DNA from: Nereocystis luetkeana
Taxonomy: Eukaryota > Sar > Phaeophyceae > Laminariales > Laminariaceae
Reading direction: 5' to 3'
Assembly: GCA_031213475.1 (NCBI GenBank)
Contig: JARUPZ010000005.1
Coordinates: 5,886,988-5,950,987 of the forward strand
DNA length: 64,000 bases
Positions 47,006-59,010 of this stretch are shown here, one piece after another (the stretch's first letter is position 1; each line of letters begins with the position of its first letter). Made by a program: the position numbers and the translations under genes. The notes under the pieces are model-generated. The model did no database searches. It worked only from the letters and a program-made list of their open reading frames with translations, and was not told the origin of the DNA.

Positions 47006-47085
47006 GCAGCAGCCGCGGCGGCGGTATAAATAGGTAGCAAACAAAAACACCAACAACAACAGCAACAGAGAAGCACAGAACACAA
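45760..47085 (+). repeat. CAG/CAA-rich tandem array, about four degenerate units
   Basis: 'ggtcgac-ac-tgcgggaacagcaac' recurs near 46069, 46427 and 46638. 'aaa-gaacgcaggctgta' recurs near 45809, 46292 and 46524, always with CAG-rich spacers. A pure AAC/CAA run lies at 46955-47000. The Cys/Val-rich minus-strand frames are by-products of the array. The 47086-47450 stretch has no supportable gene. Confidence 0.65.
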
Positions 47086-47449
47086 CTCACCGCCACCTCC
47101 TGTCTCGAGCGTGAAGGACACGGTGCGGACGTCGATAGGCCTGGCGCACAATTCACAGTATTTGGGCCACTTCAAGATTATTCCGCTGCCGGGGCAGGTG
47201 TCGTGGTCGCAGGTCGCAAAATCGACCTTTACTCCAAAGTTCTGTCTCCATCACATAGCTGGGAGATGCAGCGGTTGCGATTTACAGTGGGATTGAGCAC
47301 TGACTTGGACAGGGGGGTTCTGTTGGGAAATGGGCTTCCAAGATCCGTCAGAAGAGGACGAGGCAGAGGTGTATTGAAGGCAGCACCTTTAATATCGGCA
47401 GCAGGAAGAGTGCAGTCCACTCTGTAGAAGCAGCACCACCAGGAGCAGG

Positions 47450-47640
47450 CGATGCCATCTACCAGGCAGGAGCAGCACTAGCGGGAGGAGCACCCGGTAC
47501 CAACAGAAGCAGAGAAAGCAAAAGCAGTGCCAGCAGGAGCGGCACCAGAAGGAGCGGCACGAGCACGAGCGGCACGAGCAGGAGCGGCACGAGCAGGAGC
47601 AACGCCAGCAGAAGGCCAACTGGCCAAGCGGTATACGAAG
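47450..47640 (+). repeat. 15-bp minisatellite (GGCACGAGCAGGAGC type)
   Basis: About eight to ten variants of the 15-base unit lie at 47520-47620, with degenerate units before. Confidence 0.75.
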
Positions 47641-48027
47641 AGGCAGCACCAGCGTGACGCGCGTCGTATGCTGTCCACGCTACATGTGTCCACGCACGCA
47701 AATAATCCAATGACCCGCGTCGTAGTCCTGTTGAAACTATTCCGTAACAAAATAGAAAAATAATCGGGCTACTATCGTAAGTATGCCGTCTTATAGCCGG
47801 TCTCTTCGGGCCAAAGCAGCTGAGATCAACGGCAGTCCTGTTGAATCTGTTCCCGAAAAGTCCCTCCACTCGCGAATAGTATAAAGCTCTCGCGACTCGC
47901 GGTTGACAATCTTGCGAAAGGCTACCGAAACGCCCCCACGGCGACCGACCTGAGCAAACGAATTTATAGTTTTGTTTATATCGTTATTGCCCCCGATGAA
48001 ATGCAATCGAGCGCTGTTGACAGTTTA

Positions 48028-48826
48028 GGGCCGGTCTTATCGAGGGCAAAATAAACGAAAAAGAAAACGAACTGAAAAAACGAAAAACAGAACTAAAGAG
48101 TACGTGAGTTTTATTGGTCAAATTGTAAAAAACAGAAGTAGAGATCCCGATACCTCCGTTTTCACATTTCGTATTTTTTAAGTCCCAGAGGACTTGAAAA
48201 AAAACGAAATGGGTGCCAAATAAACGAAATATGGGATACCCAGGGTCGAAGAGGAACATAGGAGGAGCTCGACGCGTTGGGATGAACTTCCGATAAAGTT
48301 TCTACGACCGGTTGGCAAGCCCACGATGGCCGAGGTAGTGCATGTGGCTGCCACCCGGCTTGTCTGCTGGCGGCGTGAGCACATATGGGTAGGGAATCAC
48401 CATGGGGTGCCCTCGTAAGAAACCGGGGGATCAGGAAATGGCTGTGGCGGTATATTTTTGGACATGAGTCCCACACAACATTCAAACGTCTGCCATCGAA
48501 CTGCGATGGCCGATACACAAGTTCTAGAGCACTCCGTGGGGAGCGGGTTGGACCACGAGAACCGCCTGCTGTGGAGGGTGCCTTACGTGTGCGAGTTGTG
48601 TCTATCCACCCTCGCTGTCAAGCGCTATCGCTGGGAACCACGTGCTGTGGCGGTTGAGTCATTCCGAAAAATTGCACCGCGTAAAAATTCGACTCGGCTT
48701 CTTATTTTTGTTTCGTTTTTTTTGCCCTCGTTAGAACTCAACCTGCTGTTTTTTGCGAAAAACGAAAGTCTGTTCGTTTTATTTCGTTTTTTTTTTGTTT
48801 TTTTTTGCCCTCGATAAGACCGGCCC
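48028..48826. mobile_element. 799-bp Harbinger-like element with 24-bp perfect TIRs
   Basis: The left end GGGCCGGTCTTATCGAGGGC, extending to 24 bases, is repeated exactly in inverse at the right end. TTA flanks both sides (48025-48027, 48827-48829). The paralogous sequence at 27601-27609 has a single TTA, a clean empty site. Inside, a frame near 48480-48680 encodes a coding-like stretch with WRVPYVCELC and KRYRWEP segments, possibly a captured host fragment. No transposase is visible. Confidence 0.88.
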
Positions 48827-49200
48827 TTACTTGTCTTTTTTGTGATGTCGCAGTTGGAGTTGGTGCGAGTGTGGAGAGAGACCAGTCGGCACCGGCACAG
48901 ACGGCACCCCAGCAGGCGAGGTATGGCTCTCAGACTGGACGTCTGCTTTTCTTCCTTATAAACCAAGAACAAAAGGCTCGCGCTTCCCGCTCGCGCGCCT
49001 TATTGTTAAAAACAGTCAATATATCACGGGACAGAGTTGTATGCCAGGACAGCAGTACGATAGCACGGCGGGAATAAGGCGCCCCACCCCCAACAGCCAT
49101 CAATAATAGGTTGTGTGGTTTGCCTGGTCCATACGGCGCTGATGAAAACGGGAAAGCGTGTCTGTCGATATCTGTATATCGCAGAATGTCTCCCCTCGCT
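48827..49200 (+). repeat. Repeat family G, copy 2 (right part)
   Basis: This continues the match to 27606-28000 after the inserted element; the left part is 47980-48027. Beyond 49200, up to 49960, I see only a short TACG tandem run at 49304-49325. Confidence 0.7.
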
Positions 49201-49959
49201 TTTGGCTCAACAGTTTAAACGTGACAGGCACACCAAGACACTGAAAAATGTTTGAAATACTCCCTGTAAATGTTGCAGCAGATCTTGATGTACCAGCACA
49301 TGAGTACGTACGTACGTACGTACGTGCGTGTTTGTTGGTGAGTCTCACTGCTGTATGATAATCGTACATGTTATTGGCCTCTTCTGCTCTTGATATATGA
49401 AAAAGGCAGAGTTTATTTCATTGCTTTGGTCAGATTGCAACAGTTACCATCAATCGAAAAATTGAACATTAAAGCAAGATCCTCGAATATTATTATTTTT
49501 GCTTGAAACGAGGGTTTCATGCGCGTCAATCCGTCAAAAACACAAAAACACGAACAACATGCAAAAACACGCTCGAAAACACACAAATAATAATGTGTCG
49601 ACTGTATCGAGGTCAAGCCACTGTTCGTGGGCGAATATACCTACTACCTGTTGAAAAGGGCTACAGCTAGCAAAATGGTCGAACGTGCGGGCTTTAGGAG
49701 AGCAGAAATAAATGTCGCGGGAAGAACCAAGTTCACAAATGTGTAGAACGAGATAATTTTCCAGGGTTGGTTTTGCCCATGAGCGTGCCCAAATCACACG
49801 GACGGAGGACACAACCCGCAAGAGAACTTATGTGGTACGCGTATCATTCTGTGGTTTGTTGTCTAAGCGAGCAAATCTGTACCGGGGTCTAAATGGGCAG
49901 TCGGCCCCGTGTGCCAGGCACGAAGAGTCTAATCGACCGAGAACACCAGCATCCCCACC

Positions 49960-50205
49960 CCCCCACACGGCCAACCCGCTTTGTGGCGGGCAAGATCAAC
50001 TAGTCTAGATGACGGGTTTGAAGAAATCTGGTCGGCCCATGTTCTAGGGGGCAAGAGCTTGCCGGCGGTGTCCTACGGTATCCTCCCAAACCTGAAATAC
50101 AAGAAAAAAAAAGCCATTCGAGACGGATATAGCAGTTGTACTATTAGTACTCGTAGATATATTTTTTCATCTATTTCGTGCACACCAGCAGCCAATGCGC
50201 TGCAC
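49960..50205 (+). repeat. Partial copy of TIR family B
   Basis: Blocks such as 'ctagggggcaagagcttgcc', 'tcctacggtatcctcccaaacc' and 'gccattcgagacggata' match 4500-4640 and the inverse of 56450-56590. Neither terminal inverted repeat is present. Confidence 0.65.
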
Positions 50206-50504
50206 TGAGCGTAGGACCCAAGCGTCCGAGCCAACTCTGACGGCCTTTCTTTGGTCTGGCCGCGGAGAGACGTGCCGAGTATATTACACTTTACAATGCG
50301 ACTGCTGCTGCGGGTGATGTTGCTGCTGTGCCGCTGCTGCTGTAGTCTATACGAGTACGTATCCACCCAGAGGTGCGCACCGAGTACGCTTGCTTCTCTT
50401 CGCCTCCAGGCCCCAACCCGCACGGTGGTATGGGAGATGAAGTAATATATATTAATATATAAATATGCAATGAACAGCGACGCCTGAGATCGAAGCATTC
50501 GCTT

Positions 50505-52865
50505 CCGAATCCGTCTTGAATTAAGGCTGGGACTCCAGACGCCTTCGCTTTCCTGCCTTCGTGCTTGGATTTTCTACCGTTTTCCTCGAGGGTCGCGCTC
50601 GCCGGGCTCCGACGGGTGTTCTCCCGTGCGCACATCTCGGAGTCTCGCGCCACCGACGAGCTCGGCGACCCCGCACTCGAAGGATGTTTGCCGGGGCGAG
50701 GAGACACAGAGGTTCTATTATCTTCGGTCCTGGATATTTGTTTCGTTTCTGTTGCTCCGCTAAGGGCGTATTGTGACACACTCGATCTTAGTTTTTTTTC
50801 TCCGAGGTTCGATCTCTCGGCCTTGCTGATGCTACCGATGTTTTTCTACCGCTTTCTCCCGACTTCCTTGCTTTGCGGGCCGCCATCGGCCTGATCGACC
50901 TCTCGGTCTTGCTTTACTCGGTGGCTGCCTTCCCTTGCCCCTCTCGCTTCGCGGGACGACTAAACGCGCCTTCTCGGGGAATCGCGCCGTTCTTGGTACC
51001 AGATCGTTGCATATCCCGGTGATTAATTTGCATGGTGTTTTATTATTCGGCACGTCTTCTGTTTTCGCCGGTACAATGGAATGAAGGGGGAGTATAAATT
51101 CGGCCGAGTGTTGTGAATTCGATAAAAAAAATCAATCACATCGGAGGGTATCAACAGGTGGTCGCACGTGCTCGGACTGTCTACTGCTGCTGGAAGGTCT
51201 AATCTTCGGAGGCGCATTGGAATACGAGCACTAACACCTAATACAGCAGCAGCAGTACAGTAGTTCAGAGGCGTTCTACTTTGAGCATGTACGTACAAAG
51301 CTTTGATTTCGCCGGTCGAATTGAATAATGGTGGTTGGAAAGTCGGCCGAGTGCTGTGAGTTCGGAAAGAAAAACCGTCCAATCGCATCGGAGGATATCA
51401 TACGTGGTCGTACATTCTCGGGCTGTCTACTGCTGCAAGGTCTGATACATGGAGGCTTTTTGAGGTATGAGTCCTACTACAGCAGCATCAGTACAGTTGT
51501 TCAGAGGCGTTCTACTTCAAATATGTGCAAAGCAAAATCAAATATCCATAACAAGCGCGCCCATTGAACTTGTCTGCCATATGAAAATCACGGAGCTTCC
51601 AGAGTTTAGTTTCAATCACTCCATCAATCGGTCGTACTCACAACAGACGCTCTTCAATTTGAAAAGCAATTATACAGTATCCAGATGCGAGGTATTTACT
51701 AAATATATGAGATATACGGACCCGATGAAAGATACGATCCTTTGTACCAGGTACAATATACGATGTTCGTCAGTACCATTTTCTGGTGAAAAACGCCTCA
51801 AGTTGTTTCGGCGAGCACTACTGGAGGTAATCGAGGGTTGGAGGCTGCTTACTCCGACTGCAAGGACTCGCAGTATGTCGGGGTTTTGTGCTGCTGTAGA
51901 TACTGCTGCGTGTGCTACACGTATATCCAACCTGAATATTTCGGGAACCACACTGACAATACCGCCCATGTCAACAGTAAGTGTACTTTGCGGTTGTTCT
52001 CTATTGCCGATCGATATCAGGTATCACTCATCAGGTGTTCGATACTGCTCATACTTGCAGTAACTCGATTACTGCCTGTTCTCAGGATTGATTGCGATAA
52101 TGTGCGTACAGTACGCGTCCTGTTCTCGCAGTAATTTGGACGAATACTGCAAGTTGTTGCCTGCTGTGATGCCGTACGTACCGCTGCTGCTGCTGTTGTG
52201 CTGCTGCTGGTGTTGCGGCTGGGTCTGCACAGCAACAGCTGTGCAGCAACCAACCGCAGCAGCAGCGATGCCTGCTACTACTCCTGCTGCTGCGGCTGTT
52301 GCTGCTATTTTTGCCGTCGCGCCGCTGCTGCTTTCGCTTTCATGTGCGGGAGGCCATCTCTTCAGCACAAGCGCCGTTGGAAATAGGCACAGCTCGCCGT
52401 AGTTAGGTGTGATATCGGCGTGGGTTTTGGGTACTTGTCAACTGGGCAGATGAAGGGCAGCAATACTATCATCGTAAACAAAAACAAAGCAATCTCAATT
52501 CTGAGAAATATGAGAAACTTCTCAGAACTGAGCTGGTTTCTGCCCCCTCCAGCAGCAACAAATTTCCAAAATATCGACGATTTCCTGACCCAAAATGATA
52601 GACGAATATGATTTTTGGGCTTCAGAGTCGATCGCTGAGAAAGACAGCAATATTAACGTCGCAAAAAAATGCTCTTAATGTTGGTCTATAATGCGAGTGA
52701 GACAGATGGATAGATACAAAAACTGAGAATTGACACTCGTCATGGCCTTCTTCCTGCGGCACAACTTGTTGGTCTATAATGCGAGTGAGACAGATTGATA
52801 GATACAAAAACTGAGAATTGACACTCGTCCTTGCCTTCTTCCTGCGGCAACACTTGGCATTGTCC
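50505..52865 (+). repeat. Repeat D, copy 2
   Basis: This matches 31480-34310 without the Harbinger-like element and without the TA-flanked words at 33508, 33535 and 33962. It is therefore the empty-site reference for those events. Its last part is duplicated in tandem. Confidence 0.7.
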
Positions 52866-52867
52866 TT
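52683..52867 (+). repeat. Two-unit tandem duplication, about 90 bp
   Basis: 'ttggtctataatgcgagtgagacaga' to 'cttcttcctgcggc' occurs twice in a row with few differences. The first D copy has the segment once. Confidence 0.85.
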
Positions 52868-53269
52868 CCACAGGGGCCGTCCAACAAATGGTTCTCCTTC
52901 GAGTTATTACCTGCCCGTCTTCCACGGCCTTCCATCCGTGTTTCTTGCACGGGGGTCGGTGTGGCACACCCTGTGAGGTGAAGTACAGATGGTTGACGTG
53001 TGTGTAGATGATCGGATAGATATACCCTTCCAGGCGTGTGTTCGACGAGGACTTCAGCGGGTCGATAGGTCGGACGGCAGGTGACTGCATCTTCGCCAAC
53101 CCTCCATTTCGGCAAGCGAGTGTAACCTGCACAGAGTAATAGAGAGGATATAAGCTCACCATGCTGCAATCGAGTTGAAAGCGCGTGCAGACAACAGCAG
53201 CAGAAGTAGATCTGCTGTACCAGGCATATAGGTGTTCGTGAGCCTGACAGGGCAATACGTTTCACCTGC

Positions 53270-53660
53270 TGGGACCGTGCTTTCACCGCCGGCGACATGT
53301 TGAAGTAGAACGCTCCCCCGGCCTCCTTGTCCGCCTTCGCCTCGCCTCCTCCACCCACGTCCCACTCGTCCTCCTCCCCCGCCTCCTCCTGATCCCAGCG
53401 TGAATCGTACCCCCCCTCAGAATCTCTGGCTCCAGCTCCTCCTCCACCATTGCCGTGCCCATCACGCAAACGGTCAGTCAGTTTGTCAACCCCCCTCGAA
53501 GCGCGTTGCGTTGGTTGTGCCTGCCCACCACCGAGGCCCACCGGCTGTATACTCGTAGGGGCAGCCAAATGGTGAGAGAACACACTGGCTCCAAGGCTTC
53601 GCAATTCATCCGCTGTCGGTTGTGGTAGATGTGCCCGCTCTCGCCAGGAAGGATACCGTT
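53270..53660 (-). CDS. Exon-like frame, unknown protein
   Basis: On the minus strand this open frame encodes a hydrophilic sequence with a Gly/Asp/Glu-rich middle (RWDQEEAGEEDEWDVGGGGE) and ends near a donor-like CAG/GTGAAA at about 53265. It has the look of a disordered coding exon, and no domain is recognised. The frame upstream is open only to a TGA about 30 bases further. I could not join it in phase with the exon-like frame at 54288-54560. Confidence 0.3.
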
Positions 53661-54287
53661 CTGCAGGTCTTTCAGCTCGTCCTTCGCCTCATCTCTGGTG
53701 GCCTGTATTCATATCGCCTTCCTTCGCTCACAATAGAACCGCAACGAGTTCGAACGGGAAAGAGGATGCGAGCGATTTCGTACGTTCAGCCTGGAGTTTG
53801 GACGTTACTCTTTGGACACCATAAAAAATACTGGGTTGGAGAGACGCAATTGACGCCGAGCAAAGCGAAAGAGTTATACGTCTACTGCTGTGTGAGGTCT
53901 ACTGTGAGTGGAGCTACCGTATTAATATACTACTCTACACGACTACGACTACTGTACATACGTGCACGACTACATACGTGTACGTACCAGGTAATGCTGC
54001 TGTGGGCACTGCTGTAGCTCTGGAGTTTACTGCTGTTAATAGTTAATACCAGGTATGTACTACGCTAAAAAGACGCACAGTGGACGGGAATACAATCACC
54101 GTTTGATGTCTTATCGACATCTCAAACGGGTATTATATTGAGATTTCCATATTTCCGGCTATAGTTGAATGCACAATCGAAAATAACTTACCCTCGTACC
54201 TGGTAACAATGCAACGAACCTGCTAAGCGCGTCGTAAACTCAATCCCGGCAACGCGACAGAACGATACACACTCTTCTTCTACTCAC

Positions 54288-54560
54288 TTGTGGCGTCCTT
54301 GCTAGCCAGTTTTGGTGTCCTTCAGCACCTTCTCGCACCTCGCCATCTCCCTGTCGATACCTTGCCGCTCGTTCGCTGTCTTTTTTTTCTCTTGCAGCCA
54401 CCTCCAAGCCTGCTACCGCAGCTTCCACCGCAGCTCCTTCCTCGATTGCCCAGTCACAGAATTCATCAACTCCATTAGTGTCCCCGGCCGGATTGGCCCC
54501 GGGGTCGCCAGATGCTTCCTCCATCAAGCTTTCTAACCTCCGTGAGGCGCTTCTGCTGCA
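54288..54560 (-). CDS. Exon-like frame, unknown acidic protein
   Basis: The minus-strand frame encodes an Ala/Glu-rich, probably helical sequence (LMEEASGDPGANPAGDTNG, then EEGAAVEAAVAGLEVAAREKK). It ends at the consensus-like donor CAA/GTGAGT at 54288/54287. Acceptor-like CTGCAG sites lie near 54560-54585. No ATG precedes it in frame before a stop, so it would be an internal exon. Function unknown. Confidence 0.35.
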
Positions 54561-54617
54561 GCGTTCAGCGGCAGAATCTGCTGCATTCGGCGGCAGAATC
54601 AGCTTTGTATCATCCAA

Positions 54618-55234
54618 TCAGCGTACGAAAAGTGTCACAATGATGGAACACTGCGAAATTGCTGTGTCTCTCTCCTGACAGTCTCGTAGCAAAATGCCGC
54701 AATTTTATCCGACTCCATAAAATCGTGGGCGAGTTGATCTTGATTTTTGCTTCGCTAGGCTACCCCCATCCTTCAACTCGTTCTTCTTATTTCCGCATCC
54801 TGTCTATCCAGCCTGGCAGAGGCAATCCTTATGTGGACGGCTTCCGTGGTCACGGGCGCCAGCAAAGGAAAGCGAGAACGAGACGAATGAAACTACAGAA
54901 CGACAAAGTGTTTTATCCTTCTCTTCGTATCTCATGTGTGTCGTACGGGTTCTGCTGCTGTGTCGATATCATTTCAGCAACAGCTCTACGCAGGTAGTTG
55001 GCGTATCGGGTGCTGTGTCAGTGTATGTGTGCCAGCCAGGCCGCTCTGTTGTGAGTTTGTTCTCAGTGGCACGGTACACCACGCGGGTTTTGTGGAGTTG
55101 CGGGCTGTTGTTTCAAGACACTCTCTATCAATGATTTTTTTCGTCTGATGGAACTCGTATGTATCAAACTGCTGTATCGTCGTACCTACCTGCTACTGTG
55201 TACCAGTATGTATTTTAGAATCAAATTGCATTTT
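54618..55234. other. No recognisable gene
   Basis: Short frames only. Nothing supportable apart from CTGCTG words. Confidence 0.4.
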
Positions 55235-55400
55235 TTTTCAGGTTTAGAAGGGATAAATTGGCAATGGTCCGCGGCGCATCGAAGCAGTCGTACAGGCACA
55301 TTGCACTAACGTGTGAGGCTGTGGTGGTTCGATCTAAAGCGACGCAGGATCAATTCCCAGGTCCTCTGACTTGATCCGGCCGACTATATTCCACTTGAAA
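55235..55400 (-). repeat. Short dispersed repeat family C, copy 2
   Basis: Inverted match of 5730-5900. On the minus strand both copies end with 'atttatcccttctaaa' and then an A-rich tract. A long T run (55421-55439) lies beyond the other end. Confidence 0.6.
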
Positions 55401-55520
55401 GACTGGGTAAAATTTGCGCTTCTTTTTTTTTTTTTTTTTGATGATCACATACATATCCTGCGACAGTTTACATTTTGCATTTTACAAGTACAGTAGTACC
55501 TGGTATGTATACACTTTTGG

Positions 55521-55632
55521 TATTACGGGGGGCCATAGTTAACAGGACCTAATATTGTTAGTAAAAATGGTTAAACATATAGGTTTTTATGTGTACCATA
55601 GGTCCTGTTATAACTATGGTCCCCCGTAATAC
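55521..55632. mobile_element. 112-bp foldback MITE (family M), copy 2
   Basis: TATTACGGGG and the inverse CCCCGTAATA are the ends, and the arms pair over most of the length. Unlike copy 1 it sits between TACCTGGTA (55497-55505) and TACCAGGTA (55630-55638), in mirror orientation. Confidence 0.8.
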
Positions 55633-55684
55633 CAGGTATATAAGTACCAATACTTACAGCAGTACTTGAGGCTTTAATTTCTTA

Positions 55685-56877
55685 GATGTATGCCAATGGG
55701 AAAGCGAAGTATCACTAAAAGGTTTGAATTTCAAAGATATCCTCCATACTTTTTTAGAACACGCTTCCTATTTTTTTTATATTTTTTTTTCCATCCCATT
55801 CATTATCTTCGCACATCTTCTTCTCTCTCTCCTTCCAACTCGTAACTCAGATCCGGGGTCACATAGCAGGCTCTTCTCCCCCCTTCCCGCTACGGTACGT
55901 GCCTTCATTTTTTATCGCGAGAAGATTTCAGCCTTTTCTTCCCTCGTCGACTCGCATCGAATTGTGCCTACCCACGCTGCAAGGCGCTCTCAACAATTGA
56001 ATCCCTTTTTTTTATTTTTGCAAATAAAGTCAAAGTCCGACCCTCCTAGGGCTCGAACCCAGGACTCAAACAAGTAGAATTCGAGGTTAACCACTTGAAC
56101 CACCGGGGCGACCGGCTACCTATCTATGGGCACGTTTAGTAAAAAAAAAAAAATCTCAACTTTTGGAAAAGCCCGAAAAAGGAGAAAAACAAATCTGGGG
56201 CCGATGTTGGGCCCACATCGGCTTGAGAAAAACTCAGGGCGATCTTTGGTTCGAAGCGGCGAGATTCCGAGTCCTTGACAGACATCGATCGACAAAATCA
56301 ACGACTGCGTCATGAATTCTGAACGGAGTGCGCCCGTTAGGGGCTCCGACCCACCCTAGGGTCACCGTCTTCACACCATGGCCGGTGTCATGTGGCGGGA
56401 GCTGACCAGGCGTATGATAAAAAAACAATTAACCGCTGGTGTGCATAAAACAGAAGACAAAACTTCTCCATTCGTCTCGAATGGCAAAAAGAAGACTTTT
56501 TTTTAGGTTTGGGAGGATACCGTAGGACGCCGCCGGCAAGCTCTCGCCCCCTAGGCCATGGATCCAACTGATATCTTCGAGGCTGTCTTCTACACTCGTT
56601 GGCCTTGCCGGACACCGTGCGGGTTGGCCGTGGGCTGAGTCTATGTTGAGATCGAGCGTCGATCGTCGCACGAGCAGGTTTTTATCAGCGTGTTGCCAAT
56701 TTGCAACCAGAAGAAACAAATTGCGCCGCCTGCAGCCATTGGGAAAAAAAAGAAGACAAAAACAAAAGTTTTTTCTTTTTCTTTTCCACAGCGGCGGTAC
56801 GAGGAAATTTTCGGCTGTTCTTTTAAAGCAATATGTTTGAAAAAAACTTTTGAACTTCGCGTTTCAATTGGCATATG
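55685..56877 (-). mobile_element. TIR element family B, copy 2, carrying a nested SINE
   Basis: Inverted relative to copy 1 at 4207-5035. Ends read GATGTATGCCAATGG and the inverse CAATTGGCATATG. TTA flanks both sides (55682-55684 and 56878-56880). The internal frame is interrupted. It is longer than copy 1 mainly because of the insertion at 55772-56123. Confidence 0.75.
55772..56123 (-). mobile_element. 352-bp tRNA-derived SINE-like insertion
   Basis: The first TIR copy lacks this segment: its 'cttcctatggg' is continuous in this orientation, whereas here the flanks end and restart at CTAT (55768-55771 and 56124-56127). On the minus strand it begins with a tRNA-like head: an A-box-like TGGTTCAAGTGG and the B box GGTTCGAGCCC, about 56112-56045. 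It ends in an A-rich tail (T-rich at 55772-55790 on the plus strand). Head, body, A-tail and short target duplication fit a SINE. Confidence 0.75.
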
Positions 56878-57058
56878 TTACGCTCCATTTTTTGTTCCTA
56901 TTGCTCAGCCCGTTGAATGCCGTATTTTACACTAATACGGTGGCCCCTATTAATAACTACCAGTAGGGAATAAAAGGCCCTCCCGCCCCCACGGCTGTCG
57001 GGCCAGATTCCTGTAGATACTATAGGAGCTATAATAGGTGAGCCATTACGTACATAGG

Positions 57059-57307
57059 ATGGACGTGGGAAACCAGGCTGAAATCTCAGAAAACTTGAGA
57101 GATGAAAGCACAGCAGATGCCGCACCCCTTGCAAATCTCGAGAGCACTACACCTAGGGGAGACACCACAGGGACGACCCTGACCTTATGGGAATCCGCGA
57201 TCGGTCTTGATCGAGCGGGTGGACAGTTCCCCTCACGAGCCAGCCTCTCACCGCCCTCTAGACCGAGGCGTACAAGTACATATCACGAGGACCTCGATAT
57301 TCACTGA
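57059..57307 (+). CDS. Small ORF, hypothetical protein (82 aa)
   Basis: The ATG at 57059 opens a hydrophilic frame (MDVGNQAEISENLRDE at the start, EDLDIH at the end) of balanced composition, unlike the repeat-derived frames around it. No domain is recognised. It could be a short gene, a first exon or the remnant of a mobile-element protein. No splice sites or promoter elements are evident. Confidence 0.3.
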   Translation: MDVGNQAEISENLRDESTADAAPLANLESTTPRGDTTGTTLTLWESAIGLDRAGGQFPSRASLSPPSRPRRTSTYHEDLDIH

Positions 57308-58369
57308 TATAACGCGCTTCAGAGAATCTAAAACACGCAAGTAGCACCAACAGGTGGTGTGCTCCTCGTCATACCTGCTAGGGAGTCCATGGCTCCGCCG
57401 CTGTCTTCTTCTCGTACACGATGATAGCACCAAGCTGAGCCCGTGCTTGCCCTTTTGAGACCTTGGCATGGTTTCCAGCGCATATTAAAAGCAATACAAA
57501 GTTTCTTACGCCGCATGAAACGGCAATTTCTGACAGACGTCATTTTTTGGGAGTGGCCCCTTAATTGTGGCCCCGTGCTTTAAATTAATTATAACCACTT
57601 TGTAAGTCACTTTATGTAGGACTTCAACAAGCGTTAAAACTATGAATTGTGCAATATTTATTTGATGTGCTTGCTCCCTCTCTGGAATCTCGCACTGCAA
57701 CTTCAATGGTCGTTGGTTGCAGCAGTACGATGCAATACAATCTGCGGGTAGTACGATAAACACACAGCAGAGGGACCACACTCGGAGTATCGATTGTTTC
57801 CGTATCGAGCAAAAATCGTACTCTGAATGCTGAGACTATTAGGGTGCTTGCGGCCTCAACATCGAGTGACTGGGAGTGTGAGCAGTACTCAACTTCAAAC
57901 CTCGAAATACTGCCTGAATGCTGCGAGTAAGTGCGAGTGTGAGTAGTACGAAATATCCAAAATCCACGGGTGCAAAGATTGCCCGCAGGATCGGACGCCG
58001 AAATATCCGAATGAACGGTCTACATTTTTTTCACATTAATCGAGAGGATGAGGTGTATTAAATCGAGGTGTCAGAGCAGAGATCAGACGGCCGTGCTGGT
58101 AGGATAATGAAATGAAAACGATGTCGAACTTACTTCATCACAAACACGAGGATGATGGAGACGGCAGCAGCAATGGTAACGGAAAATAAATGTAAATGCC
58201 GTACGAGACGTATCTGCACGAAGAACGGCTGTAATTATGGTGGTCATCGACAGAAGAATGTGCCGGAATGGGTCGTCCTGAGCAAAGGCCAGACGATGCT
58301 TGTAAGATATCAAGTGCAGATAGATGCTTCGAGTACCTTGGAGTAAAGTAACGAGTATCGGAGATAAAT
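57308..58369. other. No recognisable gene
   Basis: Frames are short and conflicting. Words such as 'gagtgtgagcagtact' begin to appear near 57870, ahead of the array that follows. Confidence 0.4.
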
Positions 58370-59010
58370 TACTTCAGGTACTTCGTGCACTGGGAGTATT
58401 TCAGGGCTCGATACTCCGGGATACTGCTCGTACTCGGAGTATTTCGGGTATGATCACTCTCAATACTGCTTGTACTCGGAGTATTTCGGGGTTCGATACT
58501 CTGAAATACTGCGGTGCTCCGAGTATTTTGGGGTTCATTTCTCTGGAATACTCCTTGTACTTGAAGTATTTGGGGATCTTGTACTGCTCCTACTTTAAGT
58601 TCTCGGAGTACTTGTGCATTTCGCACTGCAAAAACTTCAATATTCGGAGTATTTCAGGGTTTCATATCCCGAGGTACGAGTAATACTCGGAGTATTTCAG
58701 GGTTTTATACTCCAAGGTACTCCGGGTTAGAGTATTACTCGGAGTATTTTACTCGGATGATGAAGTATTCCTGGGTTCAATACTCGCGATACTCGGAGTA
58801 CTCCGAGTAATTTAGATGTTTGTACTCCGGGTACTGCTTGTACTCGAATATAAGTACTGCTCATACTCCCAGTACTCGGAGGTTTGGGCCCTTCAGTACT
58901 GCTCATACTGCAAGTACTCCGAGTGTTTAGGCCACCAGTACTGTAATACTCGGAGTACTCGGAGTACGAAAATTACTCGATACTCCTACTCGGAGTATCG
59001 AGTATAATAC
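58370..59010 (+). repeat. Degenerate array of TACTCGGAGTA words
   Basis: Some 20 or more near-palindromes of the TACTC(C/G)GAGTA type occur in 640 bp, often in a 40-50-base unit with 'tatttcggggt' and 'tactgctcgtact'. The word has the same TA-near-palindrome-TA form as TACCAGGTA. Short frames within it have no meaning. Confidence 0.75.

Noticed and set aside
46196-47175. Cys/Val-rich minus-strand ORFs
   Set aside because: Translation of CAG/CAA triplet arrays.
53270-54560. A single two-exon gene joining both minus-strand exon-like frames
   Set aside because: The phase-0 donor of the upstream frame does not match any acceptor in phase for the downstream frame.
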